Assembly: GCA_947489525.1 (NCBI GenBank)
Contig: CANLDW010000007.1
Location: forward strand, 1 to 64,000
Source of the DNA: an uncultured Psychrobacter sp.
GTDB taxonomy: Bacteria; Pseudomonadota; Gammaproteobacteria; Pseudomonadales; Moraxellaceae
Direction of reading: 5' to 3'
DNA length: 64,000 nt
Position 1 is the stretch's first letter; each line of letters opens with the position of its first letter. Of the stretch, positions 1 through 8,969 are shown piece by piece. The position numbers were made by a program, and so were the translations under genes. Under the pieces are notes generated by a model, which saw nothing but the letters and a program-made list of their open reading frames with translations, searched no databases and was not told the DNA's origin.

Positions 1-38
1 CTGACTAAGCATACTTAGTCATCCGTAACAAGCACAGT

Positions 39-70
39 AAAAGCCGCTCTCTTCTGGGGGCGGCTTTTTT
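39..70 (+). terminator. Rho-independent terminator of the gene left of the window
   Basis: A GC-rich stem (AAGCCGC pairing with GCGGCTT) is followed directly by a run of six T. It lies upstream of the tRNA-Trp promoter, so it should end a transcript entering from the left edge. In related genomes that neighbour is often tuf, but this cannot be seen here. Confidence 0.75.
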
Positions 71-74
71 GTGG

Positions 75-106
75 GTGAGGAGGTAGGTGGGTAAGGAGGT
101 AGGTGG
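75..106. repeat. G-rich 16-bp tandem duplication
   Basis: Two head-to-tail 16-base units differ at one position (GTGAGGAGGTAGGTGG and GTAAGGAGGTAGGTGG). The top strand is rich in GG doublets. It lies between the terminator and the tRNA promoter. No function is assigned. Confidence 0.7.
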
Positions 107-174
107 ACTAAAATGTGAGCTTGTGTACTATAGAAGCGAGTCGTAGATAATCTCATAAAATTTATCGTTAAAAC

Positions 175-202
175 TTGCATTCTATATAAAGATAGGTATA
201 AT
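175..202 (+). promoter_or_regulatory. Sigma-70 promoter for tRNA-Trp
   Basis: TTGCAT at 175-180 and a perfect TATAAT at 197-202 are separated by 16 bases. The tRNA begins 19 bases after the -10 box, which suits a short 5' leader. The same transcript may continue into secE. Confidence 0.75.
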
Positions 203-221
203 TATCAGCCTTAACACCTAT

Positions 222-297
222 AGGCGATTGGCTCAATTGGTAGAGCATCGGTCTCCAAAACCGAGGGTTGTAGGTTCGAGTCCTACATCGCCTGCCA
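222..297 (+). tRNA. trpT: tRNA-Trp (anticodon CCA)
   Basis: This 76-base cloverleaf has acceptor arms AGGCGAT/ATCGCCT, a D stem GCTC/GAGC, an anticodon stem TCGGT/ACCGA around loop CTCCAAA (anticodon CCA), a T stem GTAGG/CCTAC with TTCGAGT in the loop, discriminator G and an encoded CCA tail. A tRNA-Trp directly before secE-nusG is a common arrangement in gammaproteobacteria. Confidence 0.97.
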
Positions 298-348
298 TCT
301 TTATATCATCTCTTTGTTGTATCACACCATCTCCGAAGCGAGTCCTTT

Positions 349-846
349 ATGAGCAATGATCAAGATAACCGTGAAAATAAGTTATCTGATGTCTCAGATA
401 TCGGAGCGTTTTCTGGAGGTAAGCTGTCTAAAGATCAACACGTCTCAGCCTCAACCAATACAACGGCTGTAGAAGTTGCCAAGACAGGCTCAACCAAAGA
501 TATGATTTTATGGTTACTAGCCGCTGTGTTATTGATAGCAGCGACGCTAGCTAATCAGTACTTGCCAGGTTACTGGCAGCCTGCCAATGACGTCTGGGTA
601 CGCATTGGTATGATTGTCGCCCTCGTCGTGGGGGCGTTAGTGTGTTTGGCACTTACGAATCAAGGGCGCGCTTTTAAGATTCTGTTAAGAGATGCTGCCG
701 TTGAGCTACGCCGCGTCACGTGGCCAGATAAAGACGAGACCTTTCAATATACGTGGCAAGTGCTCGTAGTCATTGCCATCGTTGGATTTTTTATCTGGAT
801 ATTAGATAACTTTTTTAATTGGTTCGTTGGCATATTTATTGGTTAG
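349..846 (+). CDS. secE: Preprotein translocase subunit SecE
   Basis: SecE is the small essential subunit that clamps SecY in the inner-membrane protein-export channel. The 165-residue product has a hydrophilic N-terminus of about 50 residues, then three hydrophobic segments (about 52-72, 79-101 and 133-160). The conserved SecE signature lies before the last helix: an amphipathic segment with ELRRVTWPDKDET around residues 121-133. Three membrane segments match the enterobacterial form rather than the single-helix form. It sits between tRNA-Trp and nusG, its usual partner. Function is assigned from the family signature and the gene order. Confidence 0.95.
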   Translation: MSNDQDNRENKLSDVSDIGAFSGGKLSKDQHVSASTNTTAVEVAKTGSTKDMILWLLAAVLLIAATLANQYLPGYWQPANDVWVRIGMIVALVVGALVCLALTNQGRAFKILLRDAAVELRRVTWPDKDETFQYTWQVLVVIAIVGFFIWILDNFFNWFVGIFIG

Positions 847-905
847 CATAGCGGGTATTGCCCTATACTTACCCAACTTTTACCTACAATGATCAGGAGC
901 GTGAT

Positions 906-1436
906 ATGCGTTGGTATATTGTCCAAGCGTTTTCAGGATATGAAAAACAAGTACAGCGTTCATTAACTGATCGTATCAAGCGTAGTGATTTTGCTGATTC
1001 TTTTGGTGACGTACTTGTCCCCACCGAAGAAGTCGTAGAAATGAAAGACGGCAAAAAACGCAAAAGTGAGCGTAAGTTCTTTCCCGGCTATGTTTTGATC
1101 CAGATGGAGATGAATGATAACACTTGGCATATTGTTAAGGATTGTCCACGTATTATGGGTTTTGTTGGCGGTACACCTGAGACCCCAGCGCCTATTACCC
1201 AAGCAGAAGCTGATCGTATTTTAAATAGACTGAATCAAACCGAAGCTGACCCACGTCCCAAGACATTATTTGAGCCTGGTGAAGAGCTGTTGGTTATCGA
1301 TGGTCCCTTTACTGACTTCAAAGGTATGGTCGAAAAAGTGGATTACGAGAAGTCTAAACTACATCTAACCGTAAACGTATTTAATCGACCTACTCAGGTC
1401 GAGCTTGAGTTTAGTAAAGTTGAGAAGCTAGACTAA
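906..1436 (+). CDS. nusG: Transcription termination/antitermination factor NusG
   Basis: NusG binds RNA polymerase, promotes processive elongation and links it to Rho or to the ribosome. The 177-residue product has an N-terminal NGN domain (starting [16 protein letters not shown]) and a C-terminal KOW domain (about residues 125-177, with [14 protein letters not shown]). The reading frame is open 16 codons further upstream to an ATG at 858. I chose the ATG at 906 because an AGGAG lies at 896-900 and the protein then begins exactly like other NusG proteins. It follows secE closely and is probably cotranscribed with it. Confidence 0.96.
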   Translation: MRWYIVQAFSGYEKQVQRSLTDRIKRSDFADSFGDVLVPTEEVVEMKDGKKRKSERKFFPGYVLIQMEMNDNTWHIVKDCPRIMGFVGGTPETPAPITQAEADRILNRLNQTEADPRPKTLFEPGEELLVIDGPFTDFKGMVEKVDYEKSKLHLTVNVFNRPTQVELEFSKVEKLD

Positions 1437-1529
1437 ACGGACATCAACCGGGGAGCTGTTGTCTATTAATCAACGATTATCACATCAAGGATTAATAAAC
1501 TGGCGTTATCACCCATTTAGGAGAGTATC

Positions 1530-1961
1530 ATGGCTAAGAAGATTGATGGCTACATCAAACTACAAGTGCCTGCAGGCAAAGCAAACCCTTCACCACCGAT
1601 TGGTCCAGCCTTGGGTCAAAAGGGCGTGAACATTATGGCGTTTTGTAAAGAATTTAATGCTGCGACTTCAAATCAGGAACCGGGTCTACCGATTCCAACT
1701 GAAATTACTGTCTACGCAGATAAATCTTTCACCTTTATTATGAAGTCGCCACCAGCCGCGTATCTACTACGCAAAGCTGCAGGCATTGCTAAAGGTTCAG
1801 GTACGCCCAATACTGCTAAAGTCGGAAAAGTGACACGTGAGCAGTTAGAAGAAATCGTTAAAACCAAAGATGCAGACTTAACGGCGGCTGGTATTGATGC
1901 TGCTGTTCGTACCATTGCTGGTACCGCCCGTTCAATGGGTATTACCGTGGAGGGTGTGTAA
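1530..1961 (+). CDS. rplK: 50S ribosomal protein L11
   Basis: L11 binds the GTPase-associated region of 23S rRNA and is needed for factor-dependent GTP hydrolysis and the stringent response. The 143-residue product has the N-terminal proline-rich segment ([19 protein letters not shown]) and the C-terminal rRNA-binding domain, both full length. An AGGAGAG precedes the ATG. The stop codon abuts the rplA start (TAA then ATG), so the two are translationally linked. The 93-base nusG-rplK spacer is where an L1 autoregulatory site would be expected; I did not model it. Confidence 0.98.
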   Translation: MAKKIDGYIKLQVPAGKANPSPPIGPALGQKGVNIMAFCKEFNAATSNQEPGLPIPTEITVYADKSFTFIMKSPPAAYLLRKAAGIAKGSGTPNTAKVGKVTREQLEEIVKTKDADLTAAGIDAAVRTIAGTARSMGITVEGV

Positions 1962-2663
1962 ATGAGTAAGCTAACCAAACGTCAAAAAGAAATCAATAGC
2001 CGTGTTGACAATGAAAAACAATACACTATTGAAGAAGCGGTACAGATCTTAAATGATTTGCCCCCGCTCAAGTTCAAAGAATCTATCGATATCGCAGTAA
2101 ACCTAGGGGTAGATCCACGTAAGTCTGATCAAGTCGTTCGCGGAGCTACTAACTTACCTGCAGGTACGGGTAAAACTAAACGTGTTGCTGTGTTTGCTCA
2201 AGGCGCTGCTGCGGAAGCCGCCAAAGAAGCTGGTGCTGACATCGTTGGTATGGATGATCTTGCCGACAAAATCAAAGCGGGCGAAATGGACTTTGATGTC
2301 GTTATCGCGGCTCCAGATGCGATGCGTGTTGTCGGTCAGTTGGGTACTATCCTTGGTCCACGTGGCCTCATGCCAAATCCAAAGGTCGGTACGGTAACAC
2401 CAAATGTTGCTGAAGCAGTTGCTAATACTAAAGCAGGTCAAGCTCAGTACCGTGTGGACAAGGCAGGTATTATTCATACGACTATTGGTCAAGTAGGCTT
2501 TACAAGCGATCAAGTCATCCAGAATGCTCAAGCACTACTATCAGATCTAAAGCGTGCTAAACCAGCTACCTCTAAAGGGACTTTTATTAAAAAGATCACT
2601 TTATCTAGCACGATGGGTCCAGGTATCACTATTGATCCTGTTCCATATCGTATGGCTAAGTAA
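1962..2663 (+). CDS. rplA: 50S ribosomal protein L1
   Basis: L1 binds 23S rRNA at the mobile L1 stalk and, in known systems, represses translation of its own rplK-rplA mRNA. The 233-residue product is full length and carries the family segment [18 protein letters not shown] at about residues 125-142. It starts immediately after the rplK stop with no spacer. It is followed by a 379-base untranslated leader before rplJ. Confidence 0.98.
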   Translation: MSKLTKRQKEINSRVDNEKQYTIEEAVQILNDLPPLKFKESIDIAVNLGVDPRKSDQVVRGATNLPAGTGKTKRVAVFAQGAAAEAAKEAGADIVGMDDLADKIKAGEMDFDVVIAAPDAMRVVGQLGTILGPRGLMPNPKVGTVTPNVAEAVANTKAGQAQYRVDKAGIIHTTIGQVGFTSDQVIQNAQALLSDLKRAKPATSKGTFIKKITLSSTMGPGITIDPVPYRMAK

Positions 2664-2726
2664 ACCGATTAGTTTATACCTTATTTCAAATAATTTTCAA
2701 ATTAGGTCAGCGTAGCAATCGCTTCG

Positions 2727-2860
2727 CTGTCTAAGACCGTAGGTAGAGAGCTTCTCAAAATTGATATTTAAGCTTTTAATAAATATGAGTGCTGAGCTGC
2801 TTTTGTTAATCGATGACAGATGAAAATCTTAATTGTCCTACGCAGACGGTGACCCACCCA
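2727..2860 (+). ncRNA. Ribosomal protein L10 leader (rplJL autoregulatory mRNA element)
   Basis: The 379-base rplA-rplJ spacer has no ORF but holds two blocks typical of the L10 leader: GACCGTAGG at 2735-2743 and CCTACGCAGACGGTGACCCA from 2837. CCTACG and GGT in the second block can pair with the first, as in the known leader where the L10-L12 complex binds and represses rplJL translation. Element edges are approximate. The blocks are seen in the sequence; the regulation is inferred from the family. Confidence 0.75.
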
Positions 2861-3042
2861 GTTGTTGATAAGAGCCAATAGGGTAACCTATTACTTGATG
2901 TCATTCTGATAACGGTGCCGTAATCAGTCGTTATGAGTAAGTCTGATTCATTGGAGTTGCTCGTAACGTGTCGTATCAAGTCAGTCTTAGTTTATCGGTT
3001 TTTTACTGATAGGCGGATTGATAAGATTAAAGGAGTCAACTT

Positions 3043-3570
3043 ATGGCATTAACGCTAGAGCAAAAACAACAAGTTGTAGCTGAAGTGTCTGAAGTTGCTG
3101 CTAATGCTTACTCAGCAGTAGCTGCCGAATATCACGGTATTGGTGTCGCAAAGCTAACTCAGCTACGCGAACAAGCTCGTGATAAGGGTGTCGTTTTGAA
3201 AGTGGTAAAAAATACCCTAGCAAAACGTGCTTTTGAAGGCACTAAGTTTGAGAGCATGTCAGATCGTATGACTGGTCCACTACTTTTGGCTTTCTCGATG
3301 GAAGATTTGGGATCTGCCGCTAGAGTCGTTTATGACTTTAGCAAAGAAAACAAAGCTTTAGAGACCAAATTAGTATCAGTCGGTGGTGAAGTTTATGGTC
3401 CAGAAGAGCTAGAGCGCGTATCGAAGCTACCAACTCGCGACGAAGCACTCTCTATCCTCATGGCGACTATGAATGCACCAGTGACCAAGCTTGTCCAGAC
3501 TATGAACGCAGTTCCTGGCAAATTTGTGCGCACGGTAGCAGCAATCAAAGACGCAAAAGAAGCGGCTTAA
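3043..3570 (+). CDS. rplJ: 50S ribosomal protein L10
   Basis: L10 anchors L7/L12 dimers to the ribosome stalk and, with them, represses its own mRNA. The 175-residue product has the N-terminal rRNA-binding domain (with VLKVVKNTLAKRAF around residues 50-63) and a C-terminal helix for L12 binding. AAGGAG precedes the ATG. It is separated from rplL by 126 bases and is preceded by the L10-leader element. Confidence 0.97.
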   Translation: MALTLEQKQQVVAEVSEVAANAYSAVAAEYHGIGVAKLTQLREQARDKGVVLKVVKNTLAKRAFEGTKFESMSDRMTGPLLLAFSMEDLGSAARVVYDFSKENKALETKLVSVGGEVYGPEELERVSKLPTRDEALSILMATMNAPVTKLVQTMNAVPGKFVRTVAAIKDAKEAA

Positions 3571-3696
3571 TCGCTTGTTATAACTTAAATTTTACAGTGC
3601 TGATTTTGATGTATTGCCATCTCTATCATAAATTTTGGCAAACAATAAAAGCGCTATTAAAATCAATTAATTTTTATCAGATAACGGAGAGTTCTC

Positions 3697-4074
3697 ATGG
3701 CACTATCTAAAGATGATGTGTTAAACGCAATCAGCGAAATGTCAGTAATGGATATCGTTGAATTAATCAGTGATATGGAAGAAAAATTCGGCGTAACCGC
3801 TGCTGTTGCTGCTGCTGCACCTGCTGCTGCTGGTCCTGCTGGTGGCGCTGCTGCTGAAGAAAAAGACGAGTTTGACGTGGTTCTTGCTAGCTTCGGCGAC
3901 AAGAAAGTTGGCGTCATCAAAGCCGTTCGCGAAGCGACTGGTCTTGGTCTAAAAGAAGCAAAAGATTTGGTTGAAAGTGCTCCTGCACCAATCAAAGAAG
4001 GCGCATCTAAAGCTGAAGCTGATGAGCTGAAAAAGAAACTTGAAGAAGCGGGCGCTACTGTTGAACTAAAATAA
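3697..4074 (+). CDS. rplL: 50S ribosomal protein L7/L12
   Basis: L7/L12 is the multi-copy stalk protein that recruits translational GTPases. The 125-residue product has the N-terminal dimerisation domain ([20 protein letters not shown]), an Ala/Gly/Pro-rich hinge at about residues 34-54 and the conserved C-terminal domain ([20 protein letters not shown]). An ACGGAGAG precedes the start. A terminator hairpin begins 17 bases after the stop codon. Confidence 0.98.
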   Translation: MALSKDDVLNAISEMSVMDIVELISDMEEKFGVTAAVAAAAPAAAGPAGGAAAEEKDEFDVVLASFGDKKVGVIKAVREATGLGLKEAKDLVESAPAPIKEGASKAEADELKKKLEEAGATVELK

Positions 4075-4090
4075 GTTCAGTACGCTAATA

Positions 4091-4128
4091 AAAAAGCTGA
4101 TAATGCCTTGCATTGTCAGCTTTTTTTT
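4091..4128 (+). terminator. Terminator/attenuator between rplL and rpoB
   Basis: AAAAGCTGATAATG pairs with CATTGTCAGCTTTT (one mismatch), followed by a run of eight T. In enterobacteria a partial terminator at this place makes ribosomal protein mRNA more abundant than rpoBC mRNA; the same role is inferred here. Confidence 0.85.
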
Positions 4129-4704
4129 ATTATAATTACCAGCTTGACCTTTTGTGTCTGCCAACAGTCGTATGCATTAACATGGTGGATACCCATCAAA
4201 AGGACAGACAGTATACATGCAAGCACAGTGCTCGTTTTTTGAACCAAGTAATTCAAGCTAAACGTCAATAGATGTTTGGCATTTTTTTGCGTCTGCATGC
4301 TTTCCTTTTAACGCTATAGTTTGTGATGACTTTACCAGTTAATAATTCCAAAGTTATCTTTTTCTTAATGATGATCACTTCAAAACCTTGTTTATATATT
4401 TTGTCTATATATATTGTTATAGCCTTTTTAGGCATTGCATTGAAATGAACACAGTGAGTAGTCATATAGCGTATCTAGCAACTGATTTTGAAAGTTAGTA
4501 AAATGTTTTTATAAATTTTTACCTATTAATTGTTATAGACAATTGTTTTATGTTGAGCTGATAGCCTATCATTATTAATACCAATGATCGCCCTATTGGT
4601 CTAGTTATTATCTGTTTTATATTATCGTTTACGTAAACGGCTGGCATATATATGCTTACCGCCTACGCTTTTCATTTGTATCCACGTTACTGTAAGGACT
4701 CTCA
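4129..4704 (+). other. Long A+T-rich rpoB upstream region, no gene seen
   Basis: This gap between the attenuator and rpoB is strongly A+T-rich. Short reverse-strand frames exist but show no family features. Near rpoB it holds two perfect palindromes, CGTTTACGTAAACG (4626-4639) and GCATATATATGC (4644-4655), which overlap a weak promoter-like pair TTTACG-N17-TATGCT (4628-4656). An independent rpoBC promoter here is possible. Confidence 0.5.
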
Positions 4705-7700
4705 ATGGCATATTCTTATACTGAAAAAAAGCGCATTCGCAAAAGTTTTGCTGAATTGCCTACCGTTATGGACATTCCGTACTTATTGTCTATCCAAGTA
4801 GATTCTTATGAGCAGTTTTTGCAAGAGCACAAAAAACCGAAAGCGCGTGAAAACTCAGGTCTACAAGCGGCGTTTTCTTCTATCTTTCCGATTGAGAGTC
4901 ATTCAGGGAATGCTGAGCTACAGTTCGTTGAGTACTACCTAGGGGATCCTGAGTTTGACGAGCGTGAGTGTATCTTGCGCGGTTCAACGTTTGCAGCGCC
5001 TATGCGTGTCAAAATCCGTCTTATTATCAAAGACAAAGACAGCAAAGATAAAGACAGTAAAGCGGCGATCAAAGATATCCGTGAGCAAAGCGTCTATATG
5101 GGCGAGATTCCGCTTATGACCAACAACGGTACTTTTATCATTAATGGTACTGAGCGTGTTATCGTCTCGCAATTGCATCGCTCGCCTGGGGTTTTCTTTG
5201 ACCATGATAAAGGCAAATCACACTCTAGTGGTAAGGTCCTTTATAACGCGCGTATTATTCCTTATCGTGGTTCATGGCTCGACTTCGAATTCGATGCTAA
5301 AGATCTTGTCTTTGCACGTATTGATCGTCGCCGTAAATTGTTAGCGTCTATTATACTGCGTGCGCTCGGTCTGACTACGGCTGAGATTCTAGATCTTTTC
5401 TTTGACAAAGTGGCCGTTTATAAAGGCGACGAGCAGTTTGAGATTGATCTTGTTCCTGATCGTCTGCGCGGTGAGATGGCGCAGTTCGATATTGTATCGC
5501 CTGACGGTGATGTATTGGTTGAGCAGGGTAAACGTATTAACGCCCGCCGTATCCGCCAGCTTGAAGAAGCGGGTATGACTAAGATTGCCGTTCCTGACGA
5601 GTATCTGTATGAGCGTATTCTTGCTGAGGATATTGTCGTTGATGATGAGATCATTGCGCATGCAAATACGCCAATAGATCATGAGCTGTTAGTTAAGCTT
5701 AGTGGTACAGAGGTCAAAGAGATCAGTATTTTATTTACTAACGATATCGATCAGGGTAGTTACATCGCTGATACGCTACGTGCTGATAGTACCTCAAGCC
5801 GTGAAGAGGCGTTGATTGAGATTTATAAAGTCATGCGTCCAGGTGAGCCGCCCACGGTTGAAACGGCTGAGAAGCTATTTGAGAGTATGTTCTTTAATGC
5901 CGATCGTTATGATTTATCAAACGTTGGTCGTATGAAGTTCAACCGCCGCTTAGGTTTGGATTTTGAGAACAGCGATGATCCAGACGTTCAGCGCGAGCGT
6001 AGCGTTTTAACAAATGACGATATCGTTAATGTGCTAAAAGAGCTAATTGAGATTCGTAACGGTCGCGGTGATGTTGATGATATCGATCACCTAGGTAACC
6101 GCCGTATTCGTTCAGTAGGCGAGATGGCAGAGAATCAATTCCGCGTGGGTCTGGTACGTGTTGAGCGTGCGGTTAAAGAGCGTTTGTCATCAGCGGAGTC
6201 TGATAACTTATCGCCGCAAGATTTGATTAACTCAAAGCCTGTAGCCGCTGCGGTCAAAGAGTTCTTTGGCTCAAGCCAGTTATCGCAGTTTATGGATCAA
6301 AATAACCCGCTATCAGAAGTAACGCATAAGCGCCGCGTATCAGCGCTTGGGCCTGGTGGTTTGACGCGTGAGCGTGCAGGTTTTGAAGTGCGTGACGTTC
6401 ATGACACGCATTATGGCCGCGTGTGTCCGATTGAGACGCCAGAGGGTCCAAATATTGGTTTGATTAACTCGCTTGCAACTTTTGCAAAGACTAATAGCTT
6501 CGGCTTTTTAGAGACGCCTTATCGCCGCGTAGTCAACGGTAAAGTTACTGACGAGATTGAGTATCTATCAGCGATCGAAGAAGTTGGTACCGTAATTGCC
6601 CAGGCCGACTCGCCGATGAATGACAAAGGTGAGCTTGCTGATGAGATGGTCAGTGTTCGTAGCTATGGCGAGTTTGTGCGTATGCCTGCGGATAAAGTGA
6701 CGCATATGGACGTCTCACCCAGTCAGGTGGTTTCAGTTGCTGCTGGTCTTATTCCATTCCTTGAACACGACGATGCTAACCGCGCCCTTATGGGCTCGAA
6801 CATGCAGCGTCAAGCGGTACCAACCTTGCGCGCTGATAAGCCTTTAGTAGGTACGGGTATGGAGCGTCACGTGGCGCGTGATTCTGGTGTTTGTGTCATT
6901 GCTAAGCGTGGCGGTGTGATTGAGGATGTTGACGCTTCGCGTATTGTCGTGCGAGTGAACGAAGATGAGATGACGGCAGGTGAAGCGGGTATTGATATTT
7001 ATAACCTGATCAAATACACGCGTTCTAACCAAAACACATGTATCAACCAGCGCATTATCGTCAACCAAGGTGATGAGATTGCTTTCGGTGATATCTTGGC
7101 TGATGGTCCTTCAACGGATCTTGGCGAATTGGCGCTCGGTCAGAATATTCGCATCGCCTTTATGCCGTGGAATGGTTATAACTTTGAAGACTCGATTTTG
7201 TTGTCTGAAAAGGTCGTCAAAGAAGATCGTTTTACTACCATTCATATCCAAGAATTAACTTGTGTGGCACGTGATACTAAACTTGGTACTGAAGAGATCA
7301 CAGGCGATATTCCAAACGTCGGTGAAGCGGCGCTATCTAGCCTTGATGAGGCAGGTATCGTCTATATCGGTGCTGAGGTTGATGCCGGCGATATCTTAGT
7401 TGGTAAAGTCACGCCTAAAGGTGAGACGCAATTGACGCCAGAAGAGAAGCTACTCAGAGCTATCTTTGGTGAAAAAGCCGCTGATGTTAAGGACACCTCA
7501 TTGCGCGTGCCTACGTCTAGCAAAGGTACGGTGATTGACGTACAAGTCTTCACGCGTGATGGGGTCGAAAAAGACGCGCGCGCCCGTGCTATCGAAAAGT
7601 CGCAACTCGATAGCTACCGCAAAGATTTAAAAGAAGAGCTACGCATCTTTGAAGAAGCAGCTCGTGGCCGTATCAGCACCCTGCTTGATGGTCAAACGGT

Positions 7701-8811
7701 CAGCGGCGGATCAGGTCTTAAAGCCGGTACGGTGATGAAACTTGCCGATATGAAAGATATGACGCTTGAGACTTTGCTTGACATCCAACCTGCCCAAGAA
7801 GAGGTTGCTGAACGTTTAACGCAGATCGCTGATTACTTAGTCGATAAGCAAAAAGATATCGATGTAAAGTTTGCTGAGAAAAAACGCAAGCTTACGGCGG
7901 GTGATGATCTTGCTCATGGCGTACAAAAAATCGTCAAGGTTTATCTGGCGGTCAAACGCCGTATTCAACCGGGTGATAAAATGGCAGGTCGTCACGGTAA
8001 CAAAGGTGTGGTGTCACGTATTATGCCAGTAGAAGACATGCCCTATGATGAAAACGGCAATACGGTCGATATCGTCTTAAACCCACTTGGTGTGCCATCG
8101 CGTATGAACATCGGACAGGTGTTAGAGACGCATTTAGGTATGGCGGCTAAAGGCTTAGGCGATAAGATTGACAATATGCTCAAAGCGCAAGCAGCCATTA
8201 AAGATCTGCGAGATTTCTTAGACCAGATCTATAATCAAGTTGGCGGCGAGAGCGTGGATCTTGATAGCTTAAGCGATGATGACATTATGGCTTTAGCAGG
8301 TAATCTACGCGGCGGTGTGCCTATGGGTACGGCGGTATTCGACGGTGCGCACGAACATCAAGTCAAAGACTTACTCGAGCTTGCAGGATTAGATCGTGAT
8401 GGTCAGCAAACCTTGTATGATGGTCGTACTGGTCAGAAGTTTGATCGTAAAGTGACTGTAGGCTATATGTACATGCTCAAACTTAACCACTTAGTCGATG
8501 ACAAGATGCATGCGCGCTCAACCGGTTCTTACTCACTTGTCACTCAGCAGCCACTGGGCGGTAAAGCACAGTTCGGTGGTCAGAGATTCGGTGAGATGGA
8601 AGTATGGGCGCTGGAAGCTTACGGCGCAACTTACACCTTGCAAGAGATGCTCACAGTGAAGTCGGACGATGTTGAAGGTCGTACACGTATGTATAAGAAC
8701 ATCGTTGATGGCGAGCAGTACATGGATCCAGGTATGCCTGAATCATTCAACGTACTGACGAAAGAAATCAAATCACTGGGTATTAATATTGAGTTAAAAG
8801 AAACGAACTAA
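4705..8811 (+). CDS. rpoB: DNA-directed RNA polymerase subunit beta
   Basis: RpoB forms one side of the RNA polymerase active-site cleft and binds rifampicin. The product is 1368 residues, a normal proteobacterial length. The rifampicin-binding cluster is at about residues 519-545 ([21 protein letters not shown]), with the residues usual for a rifampicin-sensitive enzyme. The C-terminal part includes [15 protein letters not shown] and the terminal region that contacts beta' ([18 protein letters not shown]). It is cotranscribed with rpoC, 158 bases downstream. Confidence 0.99.
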   Translation: MAYSYTEKKRIRKSFAELPTVMDIPYLLSIQVDSYEQFLQEHKKPKARENSGLQAAFSSIFPIESHSGNAELQFVEYYLGDPEFDERECILRGSTFAAPMRVKIRLIIKDKDSKDKDSKAAIKDIREQSVYMGEIPLMTNNGTFIINGTERVIVSQLHRSPGVFFDHDKGKSHSSGKVLYNARIIPYRGSWLDFEFDAKDLVFARIDRRRKLLASIILRALGLTTAEILDLFFDKVAVYKGDEQFEIDLVPDRLRGEMAQFDIVSPDGDVLVEQGKRINARRIRQLEEAGMTKIAVPDEYLYERILAEDIVVDDEIIAHANTPIDHELLVKLSGTEVKEISILFTNDIDQGSYIADTLRADSTSSREEALIEIYKVMRPGEPPTVETAEKLFESMFFNADRYDLSNVGRMKFNRRLGLDFENSDDPDVQRERSVLTNDDIVNVLKELIEIRNGRGDVDDIDHLGNRRIRSVGEMAENQFRVGLVRVERAVKERLSSAESDNLSPQDLINSKPVAAAVKEFFGSSQLSQFMDQNNPLSEVTHKRRVSALGPGGLTRERAGFEVRDVHDTHYGRVCPIETPEGPNIGLINSLATFAKTNSFGFLETPYRRVVNGKVTDEIEYLSAIEEVGTVIAQADSPMNDKGELADEMVSVRSYGEFVRMPADKVTHMDVSPSQVVSVAAGLIPFLEHDDANRALMGSNMQRQAVPTLRADKPLVGTGMERHVARDSGVCVIAKRGGVIEDVDASRIVVRVNEDEMTAGEAGIDIYNLIKYTRSNQNTCINQRIIVNQGDEIAFGDILADGPSTDLGELALGQNIRIAFMPWNGYNFEDSILLSEKVVKEDRFTTIHIQELTCVARDTKLGTEEITGDIPNVGEAALSSLDEAGIVYIGAEVDAGDILVGKVTPKGETQLTPEEKLLRAIFGEKAADVKDTSLRVPTSSKGTVIDVQVFTRDGVEKDARARAIEKSQLDSYRKDLKEELRIFEEAARGRISTLLDGQTVSGGSGLKAGTVMKLADMKDMTLETLLDIQPAQEEVAERLTQIADYLVDKQKDIDVKFAEKKRKLTAGDDLAHGVQKIVKVYLAVKRRIQPGDKMAGRHGNKGVVSRIMPVEDMPYDENGNTVDIVLNPLGVPSRMNIGQVLETHLGMAAKGLGDKIDNMLKAQAAIKDLRDFLDQIYNQVGGESVDLDSLSDDDIMALAGNLRGGVPMGTAVFDGAHEHQVKDLLELAGLDRDGQQTLYDGRTGQKFDRKVTVGYMYMLKLNHLVDDKMHARSTGSYSLVTQQPLGGKAQFGGQRFGEMEVWALEAYGATYTLQEMLTVKSDDVEGRTRMYKNIVDGEQYMDPGMPESFNVLTKEIKSLGINIELKETN

Positions 8812-8969
8812 GCGTTTTAAGGCAGTAGCCTTGGACTAATAGCGGTCAATTTATTACCACTACTAGTCCTTTATCTCAACCCTATTCATTGCCTTCATTC
8901 ATTCGAAGTACAAACTAGAAGTACGAACGACAGCTACTTGAATGATTATAAAGATAACGGAGAAGCAAC

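Noticed and set aside
858..905. Upstream ATG start for nusG
   Set aside because: The extra 16 residues are not typical of NusG and there is a good ribosome-binding site for the ATG at 906.
4116..4465. Two reverse-strand frames (60 and 66 codons) upstream of rpoB
   Set aside because: They overlap each other, are dominated by A+T-rich codons, have no ribosome-binding sites and lie in a spacer that starts with a terminator.
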